Positions 16,313 to 25,279 of a stretch of 33,767 bases of DNA are shown in pieces. The stretch lies in NCBI GenBank assembly GCA_913057895.1, contig CAJXOH010000017.1, forward strand, positions 1 through 33,767, in the 5' to 3' direction. Under the pieces are notes generated by a model. It ran no database searches. It worked only from the letters and a program-made list of their open reading frames with translations, and was not told where the DNA came from. The position numbers and the translations under genes were made by a program. How positions within the stretch are numbered: position 1 is the first letter of the stretch; every line of letters starts with the position of its first letter. The stretch comes from an uncultured Bacteroidota bacterium (GTDB lineage Bacteria; Bacteroidota; Rhodothermia; Balneolales; Balneolaceae).

Positions 16313-19125
16313 GTCGAGCTGTTGTCTATCTACTCGATGGAATGGCACTAGCCTACCGTGCTCATTTCGCGTTTATTAATGCGAACCTAAGAAATAGTGA
16401 AGGAATCCCTACAGGACCGATCATGGGATTTGCCAACACGGTTGAACGACTTATGAATGAGCACAAACCGAGTCACCTTGCTGTGGCTTGGGATACTCAT
16501 GCGCCAACCTTTCGTCATGAAATGGATGCTGAGTATAAGGCCAATCGCCCTCCACAGCCCGATGAGCTTCGCGTTGGAATCCCTCTCATTAAAGAGATGA
16601 TGGCTGCGTGGGGTGTTCACAATCTTGAACTGGATGGGTATGAGGCAGACGACATTCTCGGCACGTTAGCATCCAAAGCAGAAGCTGCCGATGCAGATGT
16701 GTATCTAGTGACCCCAGACAAAGATTACATGCAATTGGTCAGGGATCATATTTGGATGATTAAACCGGACAATGCAAAGGGGGGATTTATCACGATCGAT
16801 CGGCAGGGTGTCCATGATTATTTTGGTGTGGAACCTGAAAAAGTGATTGATGTTTTAGCACTTATTGGTGACACCAGCGATAATATCCCTGGAGTTCCTG
16901 GAATTGGAAAGAAAGGAGCTCCAGCCCTTATCAATGAGTATGGCTCACTTGACGCTTTATTGGAGAATGCAGCCAATGTAAAAGCAAAACGCGCTCGTGA
17001 AGGATTGCTAGAGTACGCTGATCAAGCCAAGCGTGCACAAGAGATGGTGACTATTCATCTTGAGGTCCCAGGTATTCCCTCATGGAAGGAGTTAAGCTAT
17101 CAAGGGGTTGCAGATCAACAAGCGTTGGCAGCATTTTTTGAGCGGATGAACTTCCGGACTCTTTCAGCAAAGTACAGTGTTGATGGAGTCGATTCGACGA
17201 CAAAGTCTAGCGCGGATGGTTCTGGTTCAGTAGCTACCGTTACTGACTCAACATCAAACGAGTCTACCGCCACTCAATCTACGGACACAGCATCAGCCTC
17301 TGAAGCCAAGCAATCGAGCCTCTTTGACACACCTCCACGATCTTACACACTAGTCAATTCGCTTGAGGGGGTGGATCGCCTTGTTAAAACACTTTCAACG
17401 TCGATGAAGGTCTGCTACGATACGGAAACGAGTAGTGCAGACCCCATGCAGGCGATGCTTGTGGGGATAGCTTTAGCGGCAACACCTGGGCAAGCATATT
17501 ATATCCCTGTGAATGTGGATGAAGGATTAGACTGGGCTGAAGTGAGAACTCGTCTAGAACCTCTATTTGAAGATCCAGATCGTCTTTGGATTGCTCAAAA
17601 TGCAAAGTTTGATGACACCGTCTTACGAAGAGCCGGTCTTGAACGAAAGGGTGCCATTTTTGATACCATGGTGGCTGCCTACGTGCTCAATTCAAGTCAG
17701 AAGCTTTCAATGGATGCGCTTGCTCAAAGCTACCTTGGCGTGCAAACGATCTCCATTGAATCATTAATTGGTTCAGGAAAGTCACAGAAGTCGATGGCTG
17801 ATCTACCTCCGGCAGATATATGTGACTATGCGTGTGAAGATGCCGATATCACGTTTCAACTCTATCAACTCCTTGTCAAGGAACTTGAGACAGAGGGATT
17901 AACCAACGTGGTTGAAGAGCTTGATTTCCCATTAATCCATGTGCTTGGAGCTATGGAAAATCATGGGGTGCAAGTTGATATGAGTATGCTGTCAACCTTT
18001 TCTAAGGAGCTTGAATCAGACTTAAACCGTTTGGAAAAGGAGATTTATAGCCTTGCAGGCCGTGAGTTTTCGATACAGTCACCAAAGCAATTGGGTGAAG
18101 TGCTCTTTACAGATCTAGGTCTTCCGGTGGGTAAAAAGACTAAAACGGGGAAAGTTTCAACCTCTGAAGAGGTGTTGGTAGGACTGGCAGAGGTGCATGA
18201 TCTTCCTGCGAAAGTGTTGGAGTATCGAGCGACTGCAAAACTTAAATCGACATACGTAGACGCGCTTCCTGAGCTACAACATCCTGATACTGGCCGAGTT
18301 CATACTAGTTATAATCAGGTAGTCGCAGCCACGGGACGACTCTCCTCGTCAAATCCCAATCTTCAGAATATCCCCATTCGAACAGAAAGGGGTCGTGAGA
18401 TTCGCAAAGCATTTATTCCAGCGCCTGGGTATCAACTCTTGGCGGCCGACTATTCTCAAGTGGAACTTCGTGTAATTGCATCCATTGCCAAAGATGAGGC
18501 TATGATTGAGGCGTTCCAAAAAGGGGAGGATATTCACGCTCGAACGGCTCGTGAAATCTTTGGATTAGGGCCGCAGGAAGAAGTTACGTCTGATCAACGC
18601 CGTAAAGCCAAAGAAGTGAATTTCGGGATTCCATATGGGGTAAGTGCATATGGACTTGCTTCACGTCTAGGGATTTCGAATGGTGAAGGCAAGGAGATGA
18701 TCGACACCTATTTTGAACGATTTCCAGGAATCAAGGCCTATATGGAGCAGACAATTGCTCAGGCTAAAGAGCATCGTTTTGTGACAACCCTGTCAGGACG
18801 GAAGCGATGGATTCCTGACATCGATTCAAGCAATTTTGCTCGACGAGGATTTGCAGAAAGAACGGCCATTAATATGCCAATTCAGGGAACAGCAGCCGAT
18901 ATTATTAAGCTGGCAATGATTCAAATCCAAGACTTAGCGGAGAACGAAGGATGGAAGTCTAGGATGCTCTTGCAAGTTCATGATGAGCTTGTGTTTGAAA
19001 TTCACGAATCCGAAGCGACGACCATACCACCGAAGATTCAACAAGCGATGGAGTCTGCAATGGAGCTTTCGGTGCCATTAGCGGTAGAAATGGGACTTGC
19101 CGAAAATTGGCTTAACGCACACTAG
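16309..19125 (+). CDS. polA: DNA polymerase I
   Basis: PolA fills gaps in repair and removes Okazaki primers. The 938-aa protein has a 5'-nuclease domain (about 1-290; [38 protein letters not shown]). A Ser/Thr-rich linker spans about 293-338. The 3'-5' exonuclease domain carries its metal residues: DTE at 371-373, FDD in NAKFDDTVL, and YACEDADIT. Proofreading is therefore likely active, unlike in Taq-type enzymes. The polymerase domain has motif A DYSQVELR (Asp714), the O-helix [16 protein letters not shown] with Phe at the position that disfavours dideoxynucleotides, and motif C VHDE (Asp892, Glu893). It is coupled to tkt through an ATGA overlap and ends 35 bp before the convergent rsgA. 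Confidence 0.97.
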   Translation: MSRAVVYLLDGMALAYRAHFAFINANLRNSEGIPTGPIMGFANTVERLMNEHKPSHLAVAWDTHAPTFRHEMDAEYKANRPPQPDELRVGIPLIKEMMAAWGVHNLELDGYEADDILGTLASKAEAADADVYLVTPDKDYMQLVRDHIWMIKPDNAKGGFITIDRQGVHDYFGVEPEKVIDVLALIGDTSDNIPGVPGIGKKGAPALINEYGSLDALLENAANVKAKRAREGLLEYADQAKRAQEMVTIHLEVPGIPSWKELSYQGVADQQALAAFFERMNFRTLSAKYSVDGVDSTTKSSADGSGSVATVTDSTSNESTATQSTDTASASEAKQSSLFDTPPRSYTLVNSLEGVDRLVKTLSTSMKVCYDTETSSADPMQAMLVGIALAATPGQAYYIPVNVDEGLDWAEVRTRLEPLFEDPDRLWIAQNAKFDDTVLRRAGLERKGAIFDTMVAAYVLNSSQKLSMDALAQSYLGVQTISIESLIGSGKSQKSMADLPPADICDYACEDADITFQLYQLLVKELETEGLTNVVEELDFPLIHVLGAMENHGVQVDMSMLSTFSKELESDLNRLEKEIYSLAGREFSIQSPKQLGEVLFTDLGLPVGKKTKTGKVSTSEEVLVGLAEVHDLPAKVLEYRATAKLKSTYVDALPELQHPDTGRVHTSYNQVVAATGRLSSSNPNLQNIPIRTERGREIRKAFIPAPGYQLLAADYSQVELRVIASIAKDEAMIEAFQKGEDIHARTAREIFGLGPQEEVTSDQRRKAKEVNFGIPYGVSAYGLASRLGISNGEGKEMIDTYFERFPGIKAYMEQTIAQAKEHRFVTTLSGRKRWIPDIDSSNFARRGFAERTAINMPIQGTAADIIKLAMIQIQDLAENEGWKSRMLLQVHDELVFEIHESEATTIPPKIQQAMESAMELSVPLAVEMGLAENWLNAH

Positions 19126-19143
19126 CTCCGTTTCGCACACTAG
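19116..19143 (+). repeat. 10-bp direct repeat spanning the polA stop
   Basis: CGCACACTAG occurs at 19116-19125, where it encodes the last residues and the TAG stop of PolA, and again at 19134-19143, 18 bp on. The duplicated copy carries an out-of-use TAG. It could be a trace of a short slippage duplication. GGCTTAAC (19109-19116) and GTTACGCC (about 19143-19150) also form an imperfect dyad, but no T-run follows. Confidence 0.5.
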
Positions 19144-19160
19144 TTACGCCATATCATCAC

Positions 19161-20168
19161 TCAGTACTCTTCTGGTACTTTGAGTGAGTCATATATCGCC
19201 TGATAGCTATCATAACGTTCTTGGGTGATGGATCCACGTTTTACCGCTTCTTGGATACCACAACCTGGCTCATGGAGGTGACTGCAGTCGCTGTATTTAC
19301 ACTTAGAGCGTGCGTCGGTCATTTCTGGGAAATAATGGGAAAGTTCCTCCAGGGAAATACCTACAAGACCTAATTCACGTATTCCTGGAGTATCGGCGAT
19401 CATTGTCCCGTCTGGATACCCTTCCGGTTCTACCATGAGTGCATAGGTTGTTGTGTGTGTCCCTTTACCCGTTGAGGCAGATATTGGGGCCGTATTGAGC
19501 TCAAGTGATGGATCCAATGCATTAAGAAGGCTTGTTTTTCCAACACCAGAGGGACCAAAAAAGGCAGATACTTTGCCTCCCATTTGTTCTTTTATGGGCT
19601 CTAAGCCTTCCTCATTCAAGACAGAGCACGTATGTGTTGGTACACCTATCTCCGCATAAATATCGATCACGCGCTGCAGATGAACTTTATCTGTCCTTCG
19701 TGCTAAATCTATTTTATTAATGAGTATTCCTGCTGGAATATCATACGCATCACATGCCACGAGGCATCGATCAATGAATCGAGTATTTACCCTTGGCTGT
19801 CGCGCAGATTGCACAAGCCATAAGAAGTCAAGATTTGCTAGAAGTAATTGAGATTGGCGACGTGTATGCGTCGACTGTCTTGGTAGGCCATTTTTGCGTG
19901 GGTAGGTATACTGAATCATTCCACTGCCATCGCTTTCTAGGTGGATCTTGACCCAATCACCTACAGCGATGGGATGAGCATAATCTGAATCCTCCAATCG
20001 TTGACGTCCTGGTAATCGGCTAGAGACTACAGAGCCGTCGTCCAGTTTCACTTGAGTCCAACTCCCTGTCGACTCAACTACTATTCCCTTATGTAGTCCC
20101 TCTTCAATCTCCTCTGCATCTGCGATTGCTTTGCTGGAGGGGGAAACCTGTTTATGAAGCTCTTCCAT
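19161..20168 (-). CDS. rsgA: Ribosome small-subunit GTPase RsgA
   Basis: RsgA (YjeQ) is a circularly permuted GTPase acting in late 30S maturation. The 335-aa protein has an OB-fold (about 30-105), then GTPase motifs in permuted order: G4 INKID, G1 GPSGVGKTSLLN (about 210), the G2 Thr-rich KGTHTTTYA and G3 DTPGIRELG. A C-terminal zinc-knuckle domain has CKYSDCSHLHEPGC (Cys/Cys/His/Cys ligands). All expected elements are present. The ATG at 20168 gives an N-terminal extension of about 28 acidic residues before the OB-fold. It is the last gene of the minus-strand block and starts 82 bp after the lon stop, so it may have its own promoter. It is convergent with polA. Confidence 0.96.
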   Translation of the reverse strand: MEELHKQVSPSSKAIADAEEIEEGLHKGIVVESTGSWTQVKLDDGSVVSSRLPGRQRLEDSDYAHPIAVGDWVKIHLESDGSGMIQYTYPRKNGLPRQSTHTRRQSQLLLANLDFLWLVQSARQPRVNTRFIDRCLVACDAYDIPAGILINKIDLARRTDKVHLQRVIDIYAEIGVPTHTCSVLNEEGLEPIKEQMGGKVSAFFGPSGVGKTSLLNALDPSLELNTAPISASTGKGTHTTTYALMVEPEGYPDGTMIADTPGIRELGLVGISLEELSHYFPEMTDARSKCKYSDCSHLHEPGCGIQEAVKRGSITQERYDSYQAIYDSLKVPEEY

Positions 20169-20250
20169 GCGACATGACTATGTTACGATTCATACAACTC
20201 ATGGACGCGCTTTGTCTGCCTTACGCTAGCCTACCTTACGCTTAAATATC
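20169..20250 (-). promoter_or_regulatory. lon-rsgA spacer with a short direct repeat
   Basis: This 82-bp spacer contains CCTTACGCT twice (20219-20227 and 20234-20242, period 15 bp); on the minus strand it reads AGCGTAAGG twice. It lies upstream of rsgA on the coding strand. CTACGTAG, an 8-bp palindrome, includes the lon stop. No terminator hairpin with a T-run and no confident promoter is visible. Confidence 0.35.
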
Positions 20251-22782
20251 CTACGTAGCGTTGACTTTTTTGGCTCTACCTTTCCCAGCACCATCTTTCT
20301 TCTGATTGGTCTCTTCTTCCACATGGAAAAAAGCCTGAGGGTCTTGCACAGCTTTGGGCTCTAGCACAAGATCAAGCAAAGGGTCCATACGCTCAAGATA
20401 GTCAATGTTCAGGTCGCCAATCACCTCAGATTCGATTTCTGAGACATCTTTCTCATTTTTCTTGGGGAGGTAGACATGTTTGATCCCTGCACGCTTCGCC
20501 GCCAACACTTTTTCTTTGATTCCACCCACAGGAAGTACGAGACCTCGAAGGGTAATCTCACCTGTCATTGCAATGGTTCCTTTGACCTTGCGCTGTGTAA
20601 AAATGGAGGCAATAGCACTCATTAATGCAACTCCTGCAGAAGGCCCATCTTTAGGTATTGCACCTGCGGGCACATGGATATGTAGATCCCATTTGGTAAA
20701 GGCGTGCTCAGGGATTCCAAACTTTTTGGCATGAGCCTTCAGATAGGAGAGGGCAAGCATCGCTGATTCTTTCATGACATCACCAAGCTGACCTGTGATA
20801 TTGAGTTTTCCATTGCCTCGACTCACACTCGCTTCTATGAAAAGAATATCACCCCCAAACGGTGTCCATGCAAGGCCTGTAGAAACCCCAGGTACACGAG
20901 TACGCTCCGCGATATCTGAGAAATATTTTTGCTTCCCTAGAATCTCCTCTACCTCTTTGAGTCCAATCGTCATTTTTTGGATCTCATCGCTGGCAATTTT
21001 GGCAGCCACATGACGACACAGTGACCCCATCTCACGTTCTAGGTTTCGTACCCCAGATTCACGGGTATACTGATCTATGACTCGTCCAACAGCTGCTGGA
21101 GTAATCTTGATCTGTGACTTTGTAAGTCCATTCTCCTTTATTTGCTTCGGAATCAGATACTTGCGAGCGATTTCTAGTTTTTCTTCGAGTGTATATCCGC
21201 TTAACTGGATAATCTCCATTCGATCTCGAAGTGGGGCAGGGATGGTGTCTAATGAGTTTGCTGTGGCAATGAACATTACCTTGCTCAAATCATAATCTAA
21301 CTCCAGGTAATTATCACTAAACGTGTTGTTTTGCTCTGGATCCAACACCTCCAAGAGTGCAGAAGTTGGGTCTCCACGGAAATCAGCACCCACTTTATCA
21401 ATCTCATCCAACATTAAAACAGGATTCCCTTTCCCAGCTTTTTTCATGGCTCGAAGAATACGTCCAGGCATAGCTCCTATGTAGGTTTTACGGTGGCCAC
21501 GGATTTCTGCTTCATCATGTATTCCACCCAATGAGAACCGCTCAAACTCACGATTCAAGGATCGGGCAATCGACTTTCCTAATGACGTTTTCCCAACGCC
21601 AGGAGGGCCATAAAAACACAAAATAGGTGCTTTCATGTCTTGTTTGAGCTTCAATACCGCCAGATACTCAATAATCCGTTTTTTGACCTTTTCAAGTCCA
21701 TAATGATCCTCATCAAGCACTTTTTGAGACTGCTTCAAGTCAATGGAATCCTTAGAATAATCTTCCCAAGGCAGGTCTAGAATCCACTCTATATAATTGT
21801 GTGTCACACCATAATTTGGCGAAGCACTAGGGGTCATTTCTAAGCGTTGAAGCTCCTTCTCAGCAATTTCACGAGCAGAATCCGGCAACCCTTGTTTCTC
21901 CTTGAGGCGCTCACGAAGCTTTACGACTTCCTGTTGTTCTGAATCTTCGCCCAACGCTTCTTGGATGGCCTTGAGTTGCTGGCGTAAGTAAAAATCACGC
22001 TGCTGATCATCAATCTCAGTTTTGACTTTACTACGAATCTCTTCACTGAGGCTCAACACTTGGAGTTCTTTGTTGAGATGCTCCATGACCTTTTCCATTC
22101 GTTTGGAGAAGGATGGTAGCTCTAGCAATCCCTGTTTTTCATCTAGGCCAACCTGAAGATTAGACGAGATGAAATTGAGCAAAAAGGAAGGGCTTGAGAT
22201 ATTATTAATCGCAATCGCTGCTTCAGAAGGGATGTTGGGGGAAAGATTCACAATTTTGGTCGCTGCTTCTTTTACTGAGCGAATGGCAGCATCCAATTCA
22301 ACACCAGTGAGGTCCATGTCTTGGCTCACACTTGAGACATCAGCTCTGTAATAAGGCTCTTTTTGGGTCACCCTATCTAGATGGATGACACTTGTTCCTT
22401 GGATCACAATACTCTTGCTTCCATCAGGCATCTTGATGAGCTTCATAATCTGAGCTGCTGTACCAGTACGGTACAAATCGTCCTCAGAGGGGTCTTCCTT
22501 GTTCTCATCCTTTTGAGAAACAACGCCGATAATCTTGTCACTTTCGTAGGCTTCCTTCACAAGCGCCAACGATTTATCTCTTCCCACCGTAATTGGAACC
22601 ACTACGCCAGGGAATAAGACTGTATTTTTAAGTGGTAGAATGGGCAGGTTCTCGGGAACCTTGGATTCGGAGAGAACACGCTCCTCCTCCTCACTCAATA
22701 ATGGGATAGCCTGCTCAAAGTCGTTAAAGTCGTCTTCAGATCCATCCAATTGGACGGTCCAGGGTGTTTTTATATCGATCAT
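20251..22782 (-). CDS. lon: ATP-dependent Lon protease
   Basis: Lon is a cytoplasmic AAA+ serine protease that degrades misfolded and regulatory proteins. From the ATG at 22782 it is 843 aa. The N-terminal substrate-binding domain contains [22 protein letters not shown], and a coiled-coil follows. The AAA+ module has Walker [14 protein letters not shown] (about 393) and Walker [11 protein letters not shown]. The C-terminal protease domain has the catalytic Ser in [10 protein letters not shown] (about 714) and the Lys in [14 protein letters not shown] (about 757). The frame extends upstream to an ATG at 22860 (869 aa), but that start would overlap pcrA by 17 bp and add 26 residues unlike Lon; I prefer 22782. 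The C-terminal tail is Lys-rich. It is downstream of pcrA on the same strand. Confidence 0.96.
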   Translation of the reverse strand: MIDIKTPWTVQLDGSEDDFNDFEQAIPLLSEEEERVLSESKVPENLPILPLKNTVLFPGVVVPITVGRDKSLALVKEAYESDKIIGVVSQKDENKEDPSEDDLYRTGTAAQIMKLIKMPDGSKSIVIQGTSVIHLDRVTQKEPYYRADVSSVSQDMDLTGVELDAAIRSVKEAATKIVNLSPNIPSEAAIAINNISSPSFLLNFISSNLQVGLDEKQGLLELPSFSKRMEKVMEHLNKELQVLSLSEEIRSKVKTEIDDQQRDFYLRQQLKAIQEALGEDSEQQEVVKLRERLKEKQGLPDSAREIAEKELQRLEMTPSASPNYGVTHNYIEWILDLPWEDYSKDSIDLKQSQKVLDEDHYGLEKVKKRIIEYLAVLKLKQDMKAPILCFYGPPGVGKTSLGKSIARSLNREFERFSLGGIHDEAEIRGHRKTYIGAMPGRILRAMKKAGKGNPVLMLDEIDKVGADFRGDPTSALLEVLDPEQNNTFSDNYLELDYDLSKVMFIATANSLDTIPAPLRDRMEIIQLSGYTLEEKLEIARKYLIPKQIKENGLTKSQIKITPAAVGRVIDQYTRESGVRNLEREMGSLCRHVAAKIASDEIQKMTIGLKEVEEILGKQKYFSDIAERTRVPGVSTGLAWTPFGGDILFIEASVSRGNGKLNITGQLGDVMKESAMLALSYLKAHAKKFGIPEHAFTKWDLHIHVPAGAIPKDGPSAGVALMSAIASIFTQRKVKGTIAMTGEITLRGLVLPVGGIKEKVLAAKRAGIKHVYLPKKNEKDVSEIESEVIGDLNIDYLERMDPLLDLVLEPKAVQDPQAFFHVEEETNQKKDGAGKGRAKKVNAT

Positions 22783-22843
22783 AATCTGTGGTTTGTCCCT
22801 AGAGTTATGCAAACGGTACGCCAAAGCACCGTATCGCATGACA

Positions 22844-25261
22844 CTATGACATATCGTCATCTACCAAAGTCAATTTGGCTGCTCGTAGAAGTAGCGTTTT
22901 CTGACCTCTGTGCTGAAAAAATACAACCACACGAACTTCAGAGCCCGTTCCTGAACGGGAAAGGATTTTGCCAACACCAAAGGCAGGATGTTTTACAACC
23001 GCTCCAGCATAGAATGGATCACCTCCACCAGCTGACATACCCGCTGTTGTCGATCCAGCGTCTGACGGGTTATCATACTCCACATGAAGGCCTTGATTCC
23101 GTGAAGATTTAGGCTTGGCTCCAGATACACGCAAATCTGGTGGGAGGTCAGCTAAAGAGGGAGAGTTGTGGCTGGATCCAGGTTTGTGCCCGACTCGAGA
23201 TCTGACTCTAGAGTCTCCCCCAAACCCTGTTGCATCATCACTTGATGCATCATGTTCCACCGTTAACTCAAACCGATCTTTTTTTTGCTTAATCGTAGCT
23301 CCTGATTCAGTCTGTACAACGCCAGGATTTACCTCATCCAAGAATCGGGAACGCAATTGAACCGTCTCATCCCCAAATCGATACCGCATCTTGCAGGTGC
23401 TAAAAAACAACCTTGATTCAGCTCGTGTGATCGCTACATAAAATAATCTGCGTTCCTCTTCGAGGTTTTGTTCTTCACCTTCGCGAGCACCCATCGGAAA
23501 TAACTCTTCTTCAAGCCCTACTATGAACACCACAGGGAATTCCAAGCCCTTCGACGCATGCACAGTCATCAGGGTAATGGCTGGCTTATTTTCGTCATAC
23601 TTATCCGTATCGGTGATTAACGAGATCTCCTGTAGAAACGATGCCAAAGACCCATTAGGATTTTGCTCTTGATAAAACGCCATCGCGTTTTGAAGTTCTA
23701 TGATGTTGTCACGTCTAGTAAGTGACTCATGTGAACCTTCTTCAATCAGTGCTTTGATGTATCCACTAGCCTCCAAAACCTTACGAGAAACATCGACTAG
23801 ATGAGCTCCTTGTTCTAGCTCACGTTGAAGTTCCTGAATCATGGCTCGAAACGCCTGGATTCTTGGAATGGCAGGTTTGGGAAGGGTGGGGCTTTGGGGA
23901 GTCCCTACATGTCCAAGTACATCCCACAGAGCATGTCCACTTTGTCTACTTTGATCGAGTAATTGTTGTAGCGTTTTCGCCCCAATTCCACGACTTGGCT
24001 CATTAATAATACGCAGTAGTGACTGTTCATCACGCGGGTTCACAAGTAGGGTTAGATAGGCAACGACATCTTTAATCTCCTTGCGTTGATAAAATGAAAG
24101 TCCTCCAACCAATTGATAGGGCAGACCCTGTCGCCGAAGAGACTCCTCAAAGACACGTGATTGGGCATTTGTCCGGTACAAAATGGCAAATTCATTGTAC
24201 GAAAAGCCAAATCGTACATGCAGATCTTCAATTTTTTGAGCGACTCGCATTGCTTCCTCTCGCTCGTTTACGTGCTCCATCAGCACCACAGCTTCTCCCT
24301 CTTGATTGGCCGTCCAGAGGGTTTTGGGTAGCTGTTTTTTGTTATGCTTGATGATAGAATCTGCACATGAGAGAATATGCTTCGTCGAGCGATAATTTTG
24401 CTCCAAGGGGATTTCTTGAGCATCGGCATAATCATTTTTGAAGTCTAGGATATTGCGAATATCTGCTCCCCGAAACGCGTAGATGCTCTGCGCATCATCC
24501 CCCACAACACAAATATTGGCTTTGCGCCCTGCCAACATCTTCGTCACGGTATACTGTGCGTGATTTGTATCCTGATACTCATCAATCAGGATGTACTTAA
24601 ACAACATTTTGTACTTCTCCAGGATATCCCCTCGCTCTTGGAATAACTTGATGGGCTTTACAAGTAAATCATCAAAATCCATTGCATTACCCGCCAACAA
24701 GCGTTGCTCATAACGCGCATATACCTGCTGGGTAATCTCATCTAAGGTACTCCGAGCATGCTTTTGTTGATACACCTCAGGCGTAATGAGTTGATTTTTT
24801 GCGTCCGAAATCCTGCGTTGAATCGCACGAGGCCGAACCAGCTTTGGATCATGGTTGAGCTCCGTGAGGATTCGTTTGATAACCGCTTCAGAATCGGAGG
24901 TATCATAAATACTAAACTGCTTGGTGTATCCAATGGCTTCACCCTCCAACCGCATGATTTTGGCAAAAATGCTATGAAATGTACCCATCCAGAGACGATT
25001 TGCTCGCTGAGGAACCAAGGACGAGATTCTACTCAACATCTCACGAGCTGCCTTGTTCGTAAATGTGAGTGCAAGTATTTGTTCAGGTGCCGCAAGTTCT
25101 TGTTCCAGTATGTAAGCAATCCGATAGGTTAGAACACGGGTCTTCCCACTTCCAGCGCCTGCAATAATTAGCAGAGGACCTTCAGTATGGGTGACAGCTT
25201 TTCGCTGGGGCTCATTTAGCTCTGTTAAAAAGTTTGGGCCAGCGGAGGAATCTGTCATCAT
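22844..25261 (-). CDS. pcrA: ATP-dependent DNA helicase, PcrA/UvrD type
   Basis: This superfamily 1A 3'-5' helicase acts in nucleotide-excision repair and removes recombinase from single-stranded DNA. Motifs are complete: Q-motif LNEPQRKAV, motif I IAGAGSGKTRVL (about 31-41), Ia LTFTNKAAREM, II LIDEYQDTN, III VVGDDAQSIYAFRGAD, IV EQNYRST, V TVHASKGLEFPVVF and VI VAITRAESRLFF. A disordered Ser/Gly-rich linker leads to a C-terminal Tudor-like domain (GAVVKHPAFGVGKILSR...). PcrA and UvrD use this domain to contact RNA polymerase, consistent with a transcription-linked role. The ATG at 25261 gives 805 aa; a TTG at 25276 would add five residues and an ATG at 25258 is also possible. It follows valS by 18 bp. 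Confidence 0.95.
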   Translation of the reverse strand: MMTDSSAGPNFLTELNEPQRKAVTHTEGPLLIIAGAGSGKTRVLTYRIAYILEQELAAPEQILALTFTNKAAREMLSRISSLVPQRANRLWMGTFHSIFAKIMRLEGEAIGYTKQFSIYDTSDSEAVIKRILTELNHDPKLVRPRAIQRRISDAKNQLITPEVYQQKHARSTLDEITQQVYARYEQRLLAGNAMDFDDLLVKPIKLFQERGDILEKYKMLFKYILIDEYQDTNHAQYTVTKMLAGRKANICVVGDDAQSIYAFRGADIRNILDFKNDYADAQEIPLEQNYRSTKHILSCADSIIKHNKKQLPKTLWTANQEGEAVVLMEHVNEREEAMRVAQKIEDLHVRFGFSYNEFAILYRTNAQSRVFEESLRRQGLPYQLVGGLSFYQRKEIKDVVAYLTLLVNPRDEQSLLRIINEPSRGIGAKTLQQLLDQSRQSGHALWDVLGHVGTPQSPTLPKPAIPRIQAFRAMIQELQRELEQGAHLVDVSRKVLEASGYIKALIEEGSHESLTRRDNIIELQNAMAFYQEQNPNGSLASFLQEISLITDTDKYDENKPAITLMTVHASKGLEFPVVFIVGLEEELFPMGAREGEEQNLEEERRLFYVAITRAESRLFFSTCKMRYRFGDETVQLRSRFLDEVNPGVVQTESGATIKQKKDRFELTVEHDASSDDATGFGGDSRVRSRVGHKPGSSHNSPSLADLPPDLRVSGAKPKSSRNQGLHVEYDNPSDAGSTTAGMSAGGGDPFYAGAVVKHPAFGVGKILSRSGTGSEVRVVVFFQHRGQKTLLLRAAKLTLVDDDMS

Positions 25262-25279
25262 AGAATTGATTGGCAATGA

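Noticed and set aside
22750..23112. 120-codon plus-strand frame across the lon/pcrA junction
   Set aside because: Antisense to the pcrA C-terminus and the lon N-terminus, with no recognisable protein features.
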